This document shows, one piece after another, positions 9,946-17,364 of a stretch of 35,958 bases of DNA; position 1 is the first letter of the stretch, and every line of letters begins with the position of its first letter. The position numbers and the translations under genes are program-made. Origin of the DNA: a virus; IMG/VR virus record IMGVR_UViG_3300008217_000023, positions 1-35,958 of that record; one strand, 5' to 3'. Under the pieces are notes generated by a model. That model worked only from the letters and a program-made list of their open reading frames with translations. It did not search any database and was not told the origin of the DNA.

Positions 9946-10088
9946 ATTTTATAACAGAATATTGGGAGCAATTAACTGCATTTGTGCTACTAGTTACCAT
10001 TCTTACAAGAATGAGAGTAGACATTGATGTATTAAAAGATAAAGTTAAGGTTCTATTTAACCTATGGAATCAAAAAAATGGAAAATAA
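9942..10088 (+). CDS. Small single-span membrane protein, holin candidate (48 aa)
   Basis: Starts at an ATGA overlap with the preceding cationic protein. Residues 11-22 (LTAFVLLVTILT) form one hydrophobic span, followed by a basic amphipathic helix (RMRVDIDVLKDKVKVLFNLW). Size, single span and charged C-terminus fit small phage holins, and its place at the end of the late rightward operon fits a lysis role. There is no endolysin signature next to it, so the role stays a guess. Its stop overlaps the next gene by eleven bases. Confidence 0.55.
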   Translation: MNFITEYWEQLTAFVLLVTILTRMRVDIDVLKDKVKVLFNLWNQKNGK

Positions 10089-10329
10089 ATCGCCTCAATG
10101 GGCGAAATCTTCCAATGAAAGGTTAAAAGCTTTAGAAAAAGATTCACATCCACCTACTAATTGGGAGGATAGAATAGTCAAAATGGAAGATACTTGGAAA
10201 GAATTATATCATAAACTAGTGTTGGAATTTCACGAAGTAAAAAAAGAGGTAGACTTGCTTAGAACAATTTTACATACCTATTTACCTATAATTGAAGAGA
10301 ATAATGATGATATGGAGGGAACTATATAA
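10078..10329 (+). CDS. Small coiled-coil protein of unknown function (83 aa)
   Basis: The product begins MENKSPQWAKSSNERLKALEKD and has a heptad-like helix from residue 32 to 66 (VKMEDTWKELYHKLVLEFHEVKKEVDLLRTIL), ending in an acidic tail. It has no membrane segment or catalytic motif. It overlaps genes on both sides in the small-protein cluster after the giant gene. The ribosome site is weak, so coupling is likely. Phage genes of this build can be holin partners or tail chaperones; nothing decides between them. Confidence 0.55.
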   Translation: MENKSPQWAKSSNERLKALEKDSHPPTNWEDRIVKMEDTWKELYHKLVLEFHEVKKEVDLLRTILHTYLPIIEENNDDMEGTI

Positions 10330-10540
10330 CCTTATATTTGCTGTATCATTTATATTAGTTGGAAAAATCGGAGACTATTTAGATGAACACCCTCCTAATT
10401 ATACCTGCCCACCCTACTGTGATGTAGATCACAAATGTTTCACAAACCTAAAGGAAAAATCAAATGAAATACGTCCTAGATATGAGTTGGAAAATACTGA
10501 TAGCCTATATACTATATCGGATATTCCTAATAATAACTGA
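10304..10540 (+). CDS. Small membrane-anchored Cys-rich protein (78 aa)
   Basis: A start at ATG 10304 is preferred because GAAGAGA lies a few bases upstream; the frame also allows TTG at 10292. One hydrophobic span (LIFAVSFILVGKIGDYL) is followed by an outward-looking segment with Pro and Cys residues (HPPNYTCPPYCDVDHKC), which suggests a periplasmic part with disulfides or bound metal. That layout recalls spanin-like or secreted lysis accessories but lacks a lipobox, so no spanin call is made. It overlaps the 83-aa gene before it and the 40-aa gene after it. Confidence 0.45.
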   Translation: MMIWRELYNLIFAVSFILVGKIGDYLDEHPPNYTCPPYCDVDHKCFTNLKEKSNEIRPRYELENTDSLYTISDIPNNN

Positions 10541-10586
10541 TTATGTAGAACTAGCCTATGCTATGGCTCGATATCAGTTTCAGTAG
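10464..10586 (+). CDS. Tiny membrane protein at the end of the rightward operon (40 aa)
   Basis: ATG with a clear AAGGA site about eight bases upstream (near 10450-10455). Residues 8-25 (SWKILIAYILYRIFLIIT) form one hydrophobic span with few charges. It lies in another frame within the end of the 78-aa gene and runs 26 bases into the end of the convergent leftward gene that stops at 10561. Nested membrane micro-proteins at this position are typical of lysis cassettes, but no family is recognised. Confidence 0.45.
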   Translation: MKYVLDMSWKILIAYILYRIFLIITDYVELAYAMARYQFQ

Positions 10587-10776
10587 ATTCTATTATAGAA
10601 AGTACTGCATTTATTAACCATTCTTTATCAGCAGAACGAAGAATAAGACCTCCACTTATACCCTTTACAGGATTATAATTAGGATTAACTATAATACAAC
10701 CATTGTTTTCAATGGCTTCTATAATTTGTCTTATTTTGGTTTTTTCTACCCATTTGCTTACATCGTCTATCAACAT
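10561..10776 (-). CDS. Hypothetical protein (71 aa), last gene of the leftward operon
   Basis: A very strong AAAGGAGG ribosome site (complement of about 10780-10788) fixes the ATG at 10776, even though it lies 68 bases inside the preceding gene. The product is a mixed alpha/beta small protein (IRQIIEAIENNGCIIVNPNYNP ... LILRSADKEWLINAVLSIIEST). No motif is recognised. It ends where the rightward late operon ends, so the two transcription units converge and overlap by 26 bases. Confidence 0.6.
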   Translation of the reverse strand: MLIDDVSKWVEKTKIRQIIEAIENNGCIIVNPNYNPVKGISGGLILRSADKEWLINAVLSIIESTETDIEP

Positions 10777-10915
10777 ATACCTCCTTTCGATAACAATTTA
10801 CGCAGTAAGGTGTATTTAAATCTAAAAGAACTGCGTTTTTATTACATTGACTACAACTATTGAAATATGATTTAATAATTTCGTTAGCGTAATTAATTGA
10901 AATGTATCCAATCAT
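10709..10915 (-). CDS. Small zinc-ribbon-type protein (68 aa)
   Basis: Two CxxC pairs (CSQC near residues 21-24 and CVNC near 38-41) spaced about 13 residues apart form a compact zinc-ribbon pattern. They are followed by a basic tail (RKEVYVDRRCKQMGRKNQNKTNYRSH). Such mini-proteins in phages usually bind nucleic acid or a host protein; no partner can be inferred. The start overlaps the end of the upstream gene by 23 bases, and its own end is overlapped by the strongly initiated 71-aa gene. Confidence 0.55.
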   Translation of the reverse strand: MIGYISINYANEIIKSYFNSCSQCNKNAVLLDLNTPYCVNCYRKEVYVDRRCKQMGRKNQNKTNYRSH

Positions 10916-11147
10916 TCATTCGATTATCGGCTCTTGGCTTAACTTTCCAAGAATATACAGGTGTTTTTAAAAACTTGTATATCCACCAACATCGACCATT
11001 ATCACTAGCACTTAGGGCTGCTTTCTCAGTTTGCTGATCAAAAGTCAGCCCCTTGTATTCATTTGTGAATATGCTTTTCCCTGTTGGTCCAGTCTTGAAT
11101 CGACCACGACCCAACCTTGGGAATGTCTTCTTTTTTGGGTATGCCAT
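10893..11147 (-). CDS. Hypothetical basic protein (84 aa)
   Basis: ATG at 11147 with AAGGA eight bases upstream. The N-terminus is basic and Gly/Lys/Arg-rich (MAYPKKKTFPRLGRGRFKTGPTGK), which suggests nucleic-acid contact. The rest is a small Trp-rich domain (NGRCWWIYKFL, YSWKVKPR, NDWIHFN). No family is recognised. It overlaps its upstream neighbour by 89 bases, an unusually long overlap, but both frames show protein-like composition and this one has a ribosome site. Confidence 0.5.
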   Translation of the reverse strand: MAYPKKKTFPRLGRGRFKTGPTGKSIFTNEYKGLTFDQQTEKAALSASDNGRCWWIYKFLKTPVYSWKVKPRADNRMNDWIHFN

Positions 11148-11355
11148 TAGTAAGTTCCTTTATCTTAGTTGGATCAACTTCTGCGTTTCGTATGTATTCA
11201 GCCATATTTATTATCCTCACCATTAGACAAAAAAGGTATCCAACATACCTTTCTTGATCATCTTTTTTCCTCACCCAATACCCGATAAAGCCATATAAAC
11301 ATCTAAAGGCTTCCTTTAAGGTAGATCGTCTGCTATATTCAATGTAGTCAGACAT
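11059..11355 (-). CDS. Hypothetical protein (98 aa)
   Basis: Helical protein beginning MSDYIEYSRRSTLKEAFRCL. The middle part (YVGYLFCLMVRIINMAEYIRN) is amphipathic rather than a clear membrane span. The C-terminus (VGSWSIQDWTNREKHIHK) lies in the region shared with the 84-aa gene in another frame. It overlaps the 69-aa gene before it by 40 bases. No motif is recognised and the function is unknown; it belongs to the small-gene tail of the leftward operon. Confidence 0.5.
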   Translation of the reverse strand: MSDYIEYSRRSTLKEAFRCLYGFIGYWVRKKDDQERYVGYLFCLMVRIINMAEYIRNAEVDPTKIKELTNGIPKKEDIPKVGSWSIQDWTNREKHIHK

Positions 11356-11525
11356 TCTTTTATTGCACCCTCCACATCTATTTTTATATTCCGTAATTGA
11401 TTATCATAATGTGATTGTTTAAGACGTAATGCTTCAATCTCCTTTTGCATCCAGTTAAGTCTTGCATTCACGCCATCTTGCCAATCAGCTTCATAAGTAA
11501 TCTTATCCTTATCAAAAACAGACAA
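11316..11525 (-). CDS. Small coiled-coil protein with TTG start (69 aa)
   Basis: The frame starts with TTG at 11525, overlapping the end of the 30-aa membrane peptide gene, so initiation is probably by translational coupling; no ribosome site is visible. A helix at residues 17-45 (DGVNARLNWMQKEIEALRLKQSHYDNQLRN) has coiled-coil spacing. An internal ATG at residue 26 is the alternative start. The function is unknown. Confidence 0.5.
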   Translation of the reverse strand: MSVFDKDKITYEADWQDGVNARLNWMQKEIEALRLKQSHYDNQLRNIKIDVEGAIKECLTTLNIADDLP

Positions 11526-11604
11526 GATATAATGCTATATAAAAGAGTAATGATATTCCAAGTAAACCTGAAAATACCCTAACTCTCGCCCACTGTACTT
11601 TCAT
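11512..11604 (-). CDS. 30-aa membrane peptide
   Basis: ATG with a strong GGAGG site eight bases upstream (complement of about 11612-11617). The product has a basic N-terminus (MKVQWARVRV) followed by one hydrophobic span (FSGLLGISLLFYIALYLVCF) that runs to the end. This is a clean small inner-membrane peptide, overlapping the 95-aa gene upstream and the 69-aa gene downstream. Possible roles include membrane modulation or superinfection control; none is shown by sequence. Confidence 0.5.
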   Translation of the reverse strand: MKVQWARVRVFSGLLGISLLFYIALYLVCF

Positions 11605-11866
11605 CAATAATACCTCCATTGAAAAATTCATAAGTTTCTATCATTTCACCTGTGGAAGTGGCTACATTGATAATGATACCATTATCTGTTGCATCCACAT
11701 CTACTCTGTAATAATCGGTTTCTATAGCGATTGAGTCCAAGTTCAAATTTGCTATAGCCACTTCCAAGGCATCTGTATATTTAGAACGAGTAGCACCTGT
11801 ATTCATTATTTTCTGCAATACTCCTTTCAGATTTTGCAAAATATCGACTGTAGGTGTATCTTTCAT
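11579..11866 (-). CDS. Hypothetical protein (95 aa)
   Basis: Starts at ATG 11866, overlapping the stop of the nuclease gene by four bases. The N-terminal half is helical (VDILQNLKGVLQKIMNTGATRSKYTDALEVAIANL). The C-terminal half looks like beta strands with acidic loops (YYRVDVDATDNGIIINVATSTGEMIETYEFFNGG). It has no cysteines, membrane segments or catalytic motif. It is co-transcribed with the PDDEXK nuclease and primase-helicase, but no role is inferable. Confidence 0.55.
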   Translation of the reverse strand: MKDTPTVDILQNLKGVLQKIMNTGATRSKYTDALEVAIANLNLDSIAIETDYYRVDVDATDNGIIINVATSTGEMIETYEFFNGGIIDESTVGES

Positions 11867-12204
11867 TTTTTCGATATTAAATCCATAAAATGATCAAGAG
11901 GCATACACGCCCAAGGCTCTGTTCCATTACGTTTTACTACAATCAAAGGAATTTGATTGTCTATTATATTCTCTTTAGCTTGTTCAGTAGTTTTCCAAAA
12001 CTGAAGTCGTTCAACATTTTTACACTCAATAGCATATGGAATCTTCAAACGGGCTTGTGGGGACAAGACTATATCTTGCCCCACCATACCCATTGTTTGG
12101 GATTTAATGTCATCTTTATGTAGTTTAGGAAATACATCTCTCAACATATCTCTAACGAAGTTTTGCAGTTTTCTACCTTTAGCTTTAGACGATTTGATAT
12201 TCAA
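11863..12204 (-). CDS. PDDEXK-type endonuclease (113 aa)
   Basis: Begins with a basic helix (KAKGRKLQNFVRDML). Then come MGMVGQDIVLSPQAR with candidate metal ligand D44, and IPYAIECKN with E60 and K62, giving the D...ExK core of the PD-(D/E)XK nuclease fold. The end (LIVVKRNGTEPWACMPLDHFMDLI) resembles small phage and VRR-NUC-like or resolvase-like nucleases. It probably cuts or resolves DNA intermediates during replication and recombination, fitting its place next to the primase-helicase. The start is TTG, overlapping the previous stop as TTGA, so it is probably coupled. Substrate specificity is unknown. Confidence 0.75.
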   Translation of the reverse strand: MNIKSSKAKGRKLQNFVRDMLRDVFPKLHKDDIKSQTMGMVGQDIVLSPQARLKIPYAIECKNVERLQFWKTTEQAKENIIDNQIPLIVVKRNGTEPWACMPLDHFMDLISKK

Positions 12205-12386
12205 GGTATAAGTTTATTCCACCAAATACTTGTACCAAACCTAATGTCTATTGGTCCTAAGGACAAGCTTAATTCTGCATGATCTCCCTGCGATACATAC
12301 CAATGTATAGCAAAACCGAACACCCATAGGAAGACAATCTGCAAAAGCATATTTCCACCTTTATTGAGGTATTTGAACTTAATCAT
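12201..12386 (-). CDS. Small membrane protein (61 aa)
   Basis: Residues about 13-28 (LLQIVFLWVFGFAIHWYV) are one membrane span, followed by an ordered tail (AELSLSLGPIDIRFGTSIWW). ATG 12386 overlaps the primase-helicase stop as ATGA with GGAG nearby. An internal ATG at residue 13 also has a good GGTGG site, so two forms are possible. It lies between the primase-helicase and the nuclease. The function is unknown. Confidence 0.55.
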   Translation of the reverse strand: MIKFKYLNKGGNMLLQIVFLWVFGFAIHWYVSQGDHAELSLSLGPIDIRFGTSIWWNKLIP

Positions 12387-14146
12387 AGCATCTCCTGTTT
12401 AAATTCCATAGTTTCTCTATCAAACTTAAATGCAAGTGTAAATCCACTTTCATCTCTAGAGGCTAATGATCTTACTCTCCGTTCGATTGAATCCAATTGA
12501 CCTTCTATACCAATCATTTTATCAGCTTTCTGTTCTAAAGCAGAATTGCCTTTTGCAGAATGAACTGATAACATTGGTACATGCTGTAATCCCATTGATG
12601 CATTTTTCGAGATGTGATTTATTCCGATTATTATAACATTAAGATCCTGTGCCATTTGTTTTAATGCCATGGCAATTCTCTCTTGTTTCTTAAACGGATC
12701 AAATACTCCCTTAACTTCCAAACCATCTAAAGTATCAATGACTATCAACTTAGATTGTTGTTTCAGTATTTCATCTTTAAGACTATCTAGATCACATTTA
12801 GTCAAAACAGATATATGCTTAATTGAACTCATATCAACATCATCATTACGAATACCATCATAAACAGTTTGTTTATCCATGCTATTACCTATCTGTATGA
12901 ACCTTCTGAAGATTAATTGTGCATGAACCTCTAAAGACAAGAACAATGTCTTTAAATGTCGTGTCTTAACAACAAGATTCTGAACCCAAGCAGTCTTACC
13001 AAGCTTAACATCTCCAATTACAATTGCTAACTCTCCTGGATTGAACTTATATGAAAACCCAAGCTTATACATATCAGCAAGATCAAATGAATATTCGTGA
13101 TCTCTCAATACGAAATCCTTTAATTTCTGTGCTAACATTTCAGTATTCAATGACTGTATGCCATAATTTTTATACTGATAGTATCTACAGCGAGAATCAC
13201 AATACTTATCCATTATAGGATCTGAACAAGAATATCCGTCATGCTCCCAACTAAACACCGATTTAGTTATAGCTTTTCTTTCTTTAGCTTTTAGAGAAGG
13301 TACATATAATTTTGCAAGATTGTTTACACCATCTTCATTTATACCAGATCTTCTCCAACTATTAGCCATACGGAGTAATATCGGATGTCTAGCTCCTTTA
13401 TTATTTGCAACAGGAATCATCTTCTGTACACATATAACATGAGGAACATATCCATTTATATCCTTTACTTCTAATGATATTTGCTGTGGTTGTTCAACTG
13501 CTTTTAAATGCTCTATTCTTAATTTCCAAGTTGGTTCAACTTCTACAATAGGCTTTGGCTGATAATCTTTTCTAATGAATTTAGATGCTATTTCTTCAAC
13601 AGCATCATAACTGAAATTTTCCATTTCATCCATCATTAAAGGTGTTTTATACAATTTAGATTTATTATTAATCGTATGATTTACACGAATAATACGACCT
13701 TTATCATATATATTATCTATTTCATTACCAAATTCCTTATGTAATGTTTGCTTAACAACTTGTGGAAGATTTTCAGATGGTTCAAAACCATAGTAATCTG
13801 GCATTTCTATATGAAAGCCTCTCCCTGAAAACCATATTTGTATATGTTCTTTGTTTACACCCATACTTATTAAAGTTTGTACAAATGCCCGTGTTCTATC
13901 CATCGTAAATGGACCCGAATCTTCTTTTCTATCAATATCAAATATGATATGTTTTAATTTATACATACCATTATAATCTTTGATAGATGTAAAGTTTTCA
14001 GAACAATGATCTTCTAAAATGAACATAGATCTATATAATTCATCTTTATCATTTATATACTTTACCAAGTTGGAATAAGGAATAATCTTACCTCTTGCAG
14101 ATACTTTCCCTACTGCAATTTCTATGAGATTTTCATTAAAGCCCAT
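12383..14146 (-). CDS. Archaeo-eukaryotic-type primase fused to a RecA-like helicase (587 aa)
   Basis: Residues 60-165 carry the primase signature: FDID with D70 and D72 as metal ligands, SGRGFH at 107-112, then RIIRVNHT (151-158) and LYKTPL. A middle segment has PHVICVQKM and a GARHPILLRMA motif, plus C239, C307, C316 and C320, resembling a PriL/PriCT-type metal-binding helper domain. The C-terminal part is an SF4 RecA-fold helicase with Walker A GDVKLGKT (378-385) and Walker B LIVID (467-471). It should synthesise primers and unwind DNA at the phage fork. No DNA polymerase gene is present, so the host polymerase is probably recruited. The start is firm (AAAGGA six bases upstream). That the Cys set binds an Fe-S cluster or zinc is inference. 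Confidence 0.9.
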   Translation of the reverse strand: MGFNENLIEIAVGKVSARGKIIPYSNLVKYINDKDELYRSMFILEDHCSENFTSIKDYNGMYKLKHIIFDIDRKEDSGPFTMDRTRAFVQTLISMGVNKEHIQIWFSGRGFHIEMPDYYGFEPSENLPQVVKQTLHKEFGNEIDNIYDKGRIIRVNHTINNKSKLYKTPLMMDEMENFSYDAVEEIASKFIRKDYQPKPIVEVEPTWKLRIEHLKAVEQPQQISLEVKDINGYVPHVICVQKMIPVANNKGARHPILLRMANSWRRSGINEDGVNNLAKLYVPSLKAKERKAITKSVFSWEHDGYSCSDPIMDKYCDSRCRYYQYKNYGIQSLNTEMLAQKLKDFVLRDHEYSFDLADMYKLGFSYKFNPGELAIVIGDVKLGKTAWVQNLVVKTRHLKTLFLSLEVHAQLIFRRFIQIGNSMDKQTVYDGIRNDDVDMSSIKHISVLTKCDLDSLKDEILKQQSKLIVIDTLDGLEVKGVFDPFKKQERIAMALKQMAQDLNVIIIGINHISKNASMGLQHVPMLSVHSAKGNSALEQKADKMIGIEGQLDSIERRVRSLASRDESGFTLAFKFDRETMEFKQEML

Positions 14147-14421
14147 GACTTTTCCTTTGTTCCTTGAGTGTAAAGACTGCGTACATCATCAATTCCTATA
14201 TCCTTATACTGCTCATCTGAACGGATTTGCCTCCATAGTCTTGAAGCTGTAGAGGGGAGTAGCGTTACTCCCCAATACAACTTTGCGTAACTAGGAAAAT
14301 CACTTTCAAATTCGTGACTAGCAACCCTTACACCTGCACCTTTTGGAATTGGTTCATGAGTAGTCATTTTATGCTTCAACCATTCCAACATGATGAATTT
14401 GTGGGTTAATTTAGCTTTCAC
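14122..14421 (-). CDS. Hypothetical protein next to primase-helicase (99 aa)
   Basis: GTG start overlapping the previous stop as TAGTG, and 25-base overlap with the primase-helicase start. The product begins MKAKLTHKFIMLEWLKHKMTT, then PKGAGVRVASHEFESDFPSYAKLYWG and TASRLWRQIRSDEQYKDIGIDDV. The last part could be a small winged-helix or HTH-like module. Tight coupling to the primase suggests a replication accessory such as a loader or adaptor, but this rests on position only. Confidence 0.55.
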   Translation of the reverse strand: MKAKLTHKFIMLEWLKHKMTTHEPIPKGAGVRVASHEFESDFPSYAKLYWGVTLLPSTASRLWRQIRSDEQYKDIGIDDVRSLYTQGTKEKSWALMKIS

Positions 14422-15059
14422 TAGGTAGGCAGTCCCTCATGTACATCTGCATGTTGTTCAGGTTCAGTAGCAAATGTTTCCTTTACCTTACCTGCAAGTG
14501 GATGTTCATCAGTTCCTGGCTGTAAGAAATCCTTTACATATACTCTACCTTGATCATTCTGTTGAGTATCCTTTAGGAATTTTGCTATGAGCATATCATC
14601 CATACCTGTCTTTTCAGTATTATTGAATTCTACCCACCTTGGATCACCATTCTTATCAGTTCTTTTATTAGAACGATATTTAAGTCTACAGAATGTCTTA
14701 CCCACTAGATTATCAATAAATTCTTGTGGAAGAACTGCAGATTGAGGTGTTTGTCCTTTTGGACATTCAATAGGCGTACCACAAGCACGGAATAACATTC
14801 CTACACTACTCCATACTGTTGACCATCCATCAATTTCACCAGTTGTTTCATTTTTCTTATATGAACCACCTAGATACCAATCAGGATAGAAGTCTTTACC
14901 TATATCTAGAGATAATGTCATACCTAAATCATCTGGAAAGTTTCTCCATTCCTGAGTCTCACAATAGTGAGCTTTTGCTTCACGAATTGTAACTGTTTCA
15001 GTAAAATAGTTTCTAGATGTATTATCACTACTGCCTGTTTTTGTTGACGCTTGTATCAT
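14421..15059 (-). CDS. Putative ssDNA-binding or recombination accessory protein (212 aa)
   Basis: Lies between erf and the primase region, with a four-base overlap with erf. The product has beta-type segments (YFTETVTIREAKAHYCE, LGMTLSLDIGKDFYPDWYLGG, FCRLKYRSN) like phage OB-fold or DUF-type single-strand-binding proteins, and a long polar tail. In many phages an Erf or RecT annealase is paired with its own ssDNA-binding protein, which is the main reason for this guess. I cannot point to a diagnostic motif, so the function is weakly supported although the gene itself is clear. Confidence 0.5.
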   Translation of the reverse strand: MIQASTKTGSSDNTSRNYFTETVTIREAKAHYCETQEWRNFPDDLGMTLSLDIGKDFYPDWYLGGSYKKNETTGEIDGWSTVWSSVGMLFRACGTPIECPKGQTPQSAVLPQEFIDNLVGKTFCRLKYRSNKRTDKNGDPRWVEFNNTEKTGMDDMLIAKFLKDTQQNDQGRVYVKDFLQPGTDEHPLAGKVKETFATEPEQHADVHEGLPT

Positions 15060-15583
15060 ACTGTTACCTTTGCCCCTTCAGGACTTTTCGTCCTATTTGT
15101 AGTAGCTTTTGGTGGAGCTACTGTTGACTCGGCATCGTCATCTAATTGACCAATACCAACCATTGCTGCAAGAGTATATCTCCTGCCATAGGTCATCGCT
15201 GAACCTATACCATGATTATCTGCCTTACCAAGCGATAATCTCACTGCATTTCGCATCCATTCACCTGAATCATGTGTTAATTGAGTCCAAACATAAAATC
15301 CTGCTGATTTGATACAAGTCCAAGAACCTTGAGTTGTTGCTATACCATTCTTACCAAGAGTATCTTGTGTTGCATCAATAACTTCAAATATATCTGAATA
15401 TGTATGACCCTTGAAATAGCCACTTGCTTTATTTTTCTTAGCACCTTTTAATTCTGTTTGTGCTTTAGCTAAAGCTTTTGCTATTTCACCAACGGTGGGG
15501 GATTGTGCATTTAACTGAAAGATTTCATTTACTATATTCTGTGGAGATTCATTTTCATGAACCTTTTCTTTGGTTTCTGTCAT
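15056..15583 (-). CDS. erf: Erf-family single-strand annealing recombinase (175 aa)
   Basis: Matches the ERF superfamily: ALAKAQTEL near residue 37, a Lys-rich segment before YSDIFEVID, GIATTQ, WTQLTHDSGEW (99-109), then GSAMTYGRRYTL (127-138) and an acidic GQLDDD end (145-150). Erf proteins form rings that anneal complementary single strands; in P22 they circularise the genome by recombination between terminal repeats, which fits a phage with a circularly assembling map. The polar Thr/Lys-rich tail is short. It overlaps the 212-aa gene by four bases and follows a long-stem element at 15629-15699. Confidence 0.88.
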   Translation of the reverse strand: MTETKEKVHENESPQNIVNEIFQLNAQSPTVGEIAKALAKAQTELKGAKKNKASGYFKGHTYSDIFEVIDATQDTLGKNGIATTQGSWTCIKSAGFYVWTQLTHDSGEWMRNAVRLSLGKADNHGIGSAMTYGRRYTLAAMVGIGQLDDDAESTVAPPKATTNRTKSPEGAKVTV

Positions 15584-15628
15584 ATTTCTATACCTTTAAT
15601 TTAAACAATTAAGATGATTTATTCAACA

Positions 15629-15699
15629 AAAAGGGAAGACTGACAATACGGAGTTAAATGTCCCAAATGACAATTGTTGTCCTTATCTGCTTCCCTTTT
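15629..15699 (-). other. Long-stem structured element upstream of erf
   Basis: AAAAGGGAAG (15629-15638) pairs perfectly with CTTCCCTTTT (15690-15699) and encloses about 51 bases with smaller self-complementary pieces (GACAA/TTGTC near 15669-15681). In the leftward RNA the stem is followed by a T run and leads into the erf ribosome site. It could be a terminator or attenuator for the ParB-like gene, an RNase processing site, or a regulatory RNA. It is one of several similar elements in this operon. Confidence 0.5.
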
Positions 15700-15714
15700 C
15701 ATTATCCTCCGAGC

Positions 15715-17364
15715 TTACTCAGATTGATACTGATTATGCAATCTATCCCAAAGACCTGAATCTTTAGCCTTAAATACCTCTTTAAGCCTAAATAAACGAT
15801 ATTTGGCAATACTACCTGACTTTGCAATATGATCAACGATTTCATCCTTTTTCTTCAAGTTACATACACTACTAAACAAATAAGCATCTTTCAAATGAGC
15901 AGTCTTGAAACATTGAAGTATTGTAGTTCTGAATTCAACATTCTTACCATTATCTTCTTCAAAGTTCTTATGTATCCATTGTTGAAGTGTTGGTAATTCA
16001 TGGAAATTGGCTAATTGGCTTAATTCACGAACTGTCATTACACTAGTACAGAATTCCATCCAATGAGATACAACTGCATGCCCAATATCCATTTTTCTTA
16101 CACTTTTAGTTAGAATGTCTTCAAAATCAAGATGTCTTGTTGAATCAGAAACATTCCAACAGGAAGTATGTTTTGAATAGTTTTTCTTAATCAACCCAAA
16201 AGTATCCTCATTATAAGGCACTCCTTTTAGTACAAGCTCACGATATGCAGGGACTACAATTCTTGCAAGTCTAGTTCCATATCCTTTCCATGTACTATAT
16301 TGTGGAGTTTCTTCATTTCTATCATTACCATTGATTGTACTTGAAGCCTTAGTATGTTTGGATTCCTTTATTGTTGGATTTGCGAAATCACCATTCCAAG
16401 CAACGACATTCCTGAGATATTTTGTAATATCTTTTACTATAAAAGGCTTATTCCAATCTAACTTTCTATTTGCATTATCCCAAGAATTTAACTCTGGATC
16501 TACCTTTAGTTTTCTCATTACTTCCATAACTTCAGGATACTTCTGTTCACAGCAATATTGTACAAAGTCGAAATCAATATCAATAACTAACCCAGCAAAC
16601 AAACCAACTGTTTTCTTGGTAAGTTTATATTCATTCCAATATTCATTTGTTTCTTCTTTGGTAAATATTTTACGCACATCGTCCATATCAGGAGTATTAT
16701 TTTTAAGAAACCCTAACAAAGCACCAATACGAAGATCATCTGTCTGTGCTTGTTTTCGAAATTTCTCTATTTTAATATGCCAATACTCACAATATTTATC
16801 AATTGCTTTCTTTTGCCGAGCAAGACTATACATGGATATCTGACGAAGATCTTTAGTATTTTCATCTATTAAACATCCTGGCACAAGTAAATCTTTATGC
16901 AGGTTGATAAGACGAAGTCTTCCAGCAATCCAATTGGTAGTTTTACCAAACTTGAAACTAAGATCTTCATAAGTAGCATCTGGGAAATCTTTAACAATAC
17001 CCTTTAATGCCATTACTTCTTCATAGATTGACATATCAATTCTAAACATATTTTCAGAATATTGTAACAATCTTAAAGCCTGATCATCTGGTTTATCTAT
17101 AACTCTAACAGGTATAGAATCATGTTTCAATTCACGACAAGCTGAAAATCTTTTGTGACCTAATAAGACGATATGTCTACCATCATCATCTTTATATACA
17201 ACTATAGGCTGTAAAAGACCGACTTTGTCGATATTTTCTTTAAGTCTGCTAAATTCATCAGACTTGTTGTTTATTTTTCTTATATTCGATTTAGTGGATA
17301 TAATACTTGTCATCAAGTGAGTTATACCCTCTGTTCTTGTTGGAACAACTGCATTTTCTGCCAT
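15715..17364 (-). CDS. Large ParB/Srx-domain protein (549 aa)
   Basis: Residues 20-90 are a ParB N-terminal domain: LKENIDKVGLLQPIVVY, then VLLGHKRFSACRELK (67-80) and IPVRVID. Residues 101-116 (QYSENMFRIDMSIYEE) and a helix-turn-helix at about 132-155 (YEDLSFKFGKTTNWIAGRLRL) complete the ParB/KorB core. The remaining about 390 residues are helical and unassigned, so it is longer than usual phage ParB-like proteins. Family members bind DNA and may bind or hydrolyse CTP; phage versions are thought to act in replication, nucleoid handling or regulation. ATG follows AAGGAGAGA. No parA is present, so classical partition is unlikely. Confidence 0.8.
   Translation of the reverse strand: MAENAVVPTRTEGITHLMTSIISTKSNIRKINNKSDEFSRLKENIDKVGLLQPIVVYKDDDGRHIVLLGHKRFSACRELKHDSIPVRVIDKPDDQALRLLQYSENMFRIDMSIYEEVMALKGIVKDFPDATYEDLSFKFGKTTNWIAGRLRLINLHKDLLVPGCLIDENTKDLRQISMYSLARQKKAIDKYCEYWHIKIEKFRKQAQTDDLRIGALLGFLKNNTPDMDDVRKIFTKEETNEYWNEYKLTKKTVGLFAGLVIDIDFDFVQYCCEQKYPEVMEVMRKLKVDPELNSWDNANRKLDWNKPFIVKDITKYLRNVVAWNGDFANPTIKESKHTKASSTINGNDRNEETPQYSTWKGYGTRLARIVVPAYRELVLKGVPYNEDTFGLIKKNYSKHTSCWNVSDSTRHLDFEDILTKSVRKMDIGHAVVSHWMEFCTSVMTVRELSQLANFHELPTLQQWIHKNFEEDNGKNVEFRTTILQCFKTAHLKDAYLFSSVCNLKKKDEIVDHIAKSGSIAKYRLFRLKEVFKAKDSGLWDRLHNQYQSE

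Noticed and set aside
16331-16843. Rightward 170-aa open frame inside the ParB-like gene
   Set aside because: It is antisense to a clear conserved gene, has no ribosome site, and its hydrophobic Phe/Ser-rich composition is what the complement of Lys/Asp-rich coding gives.
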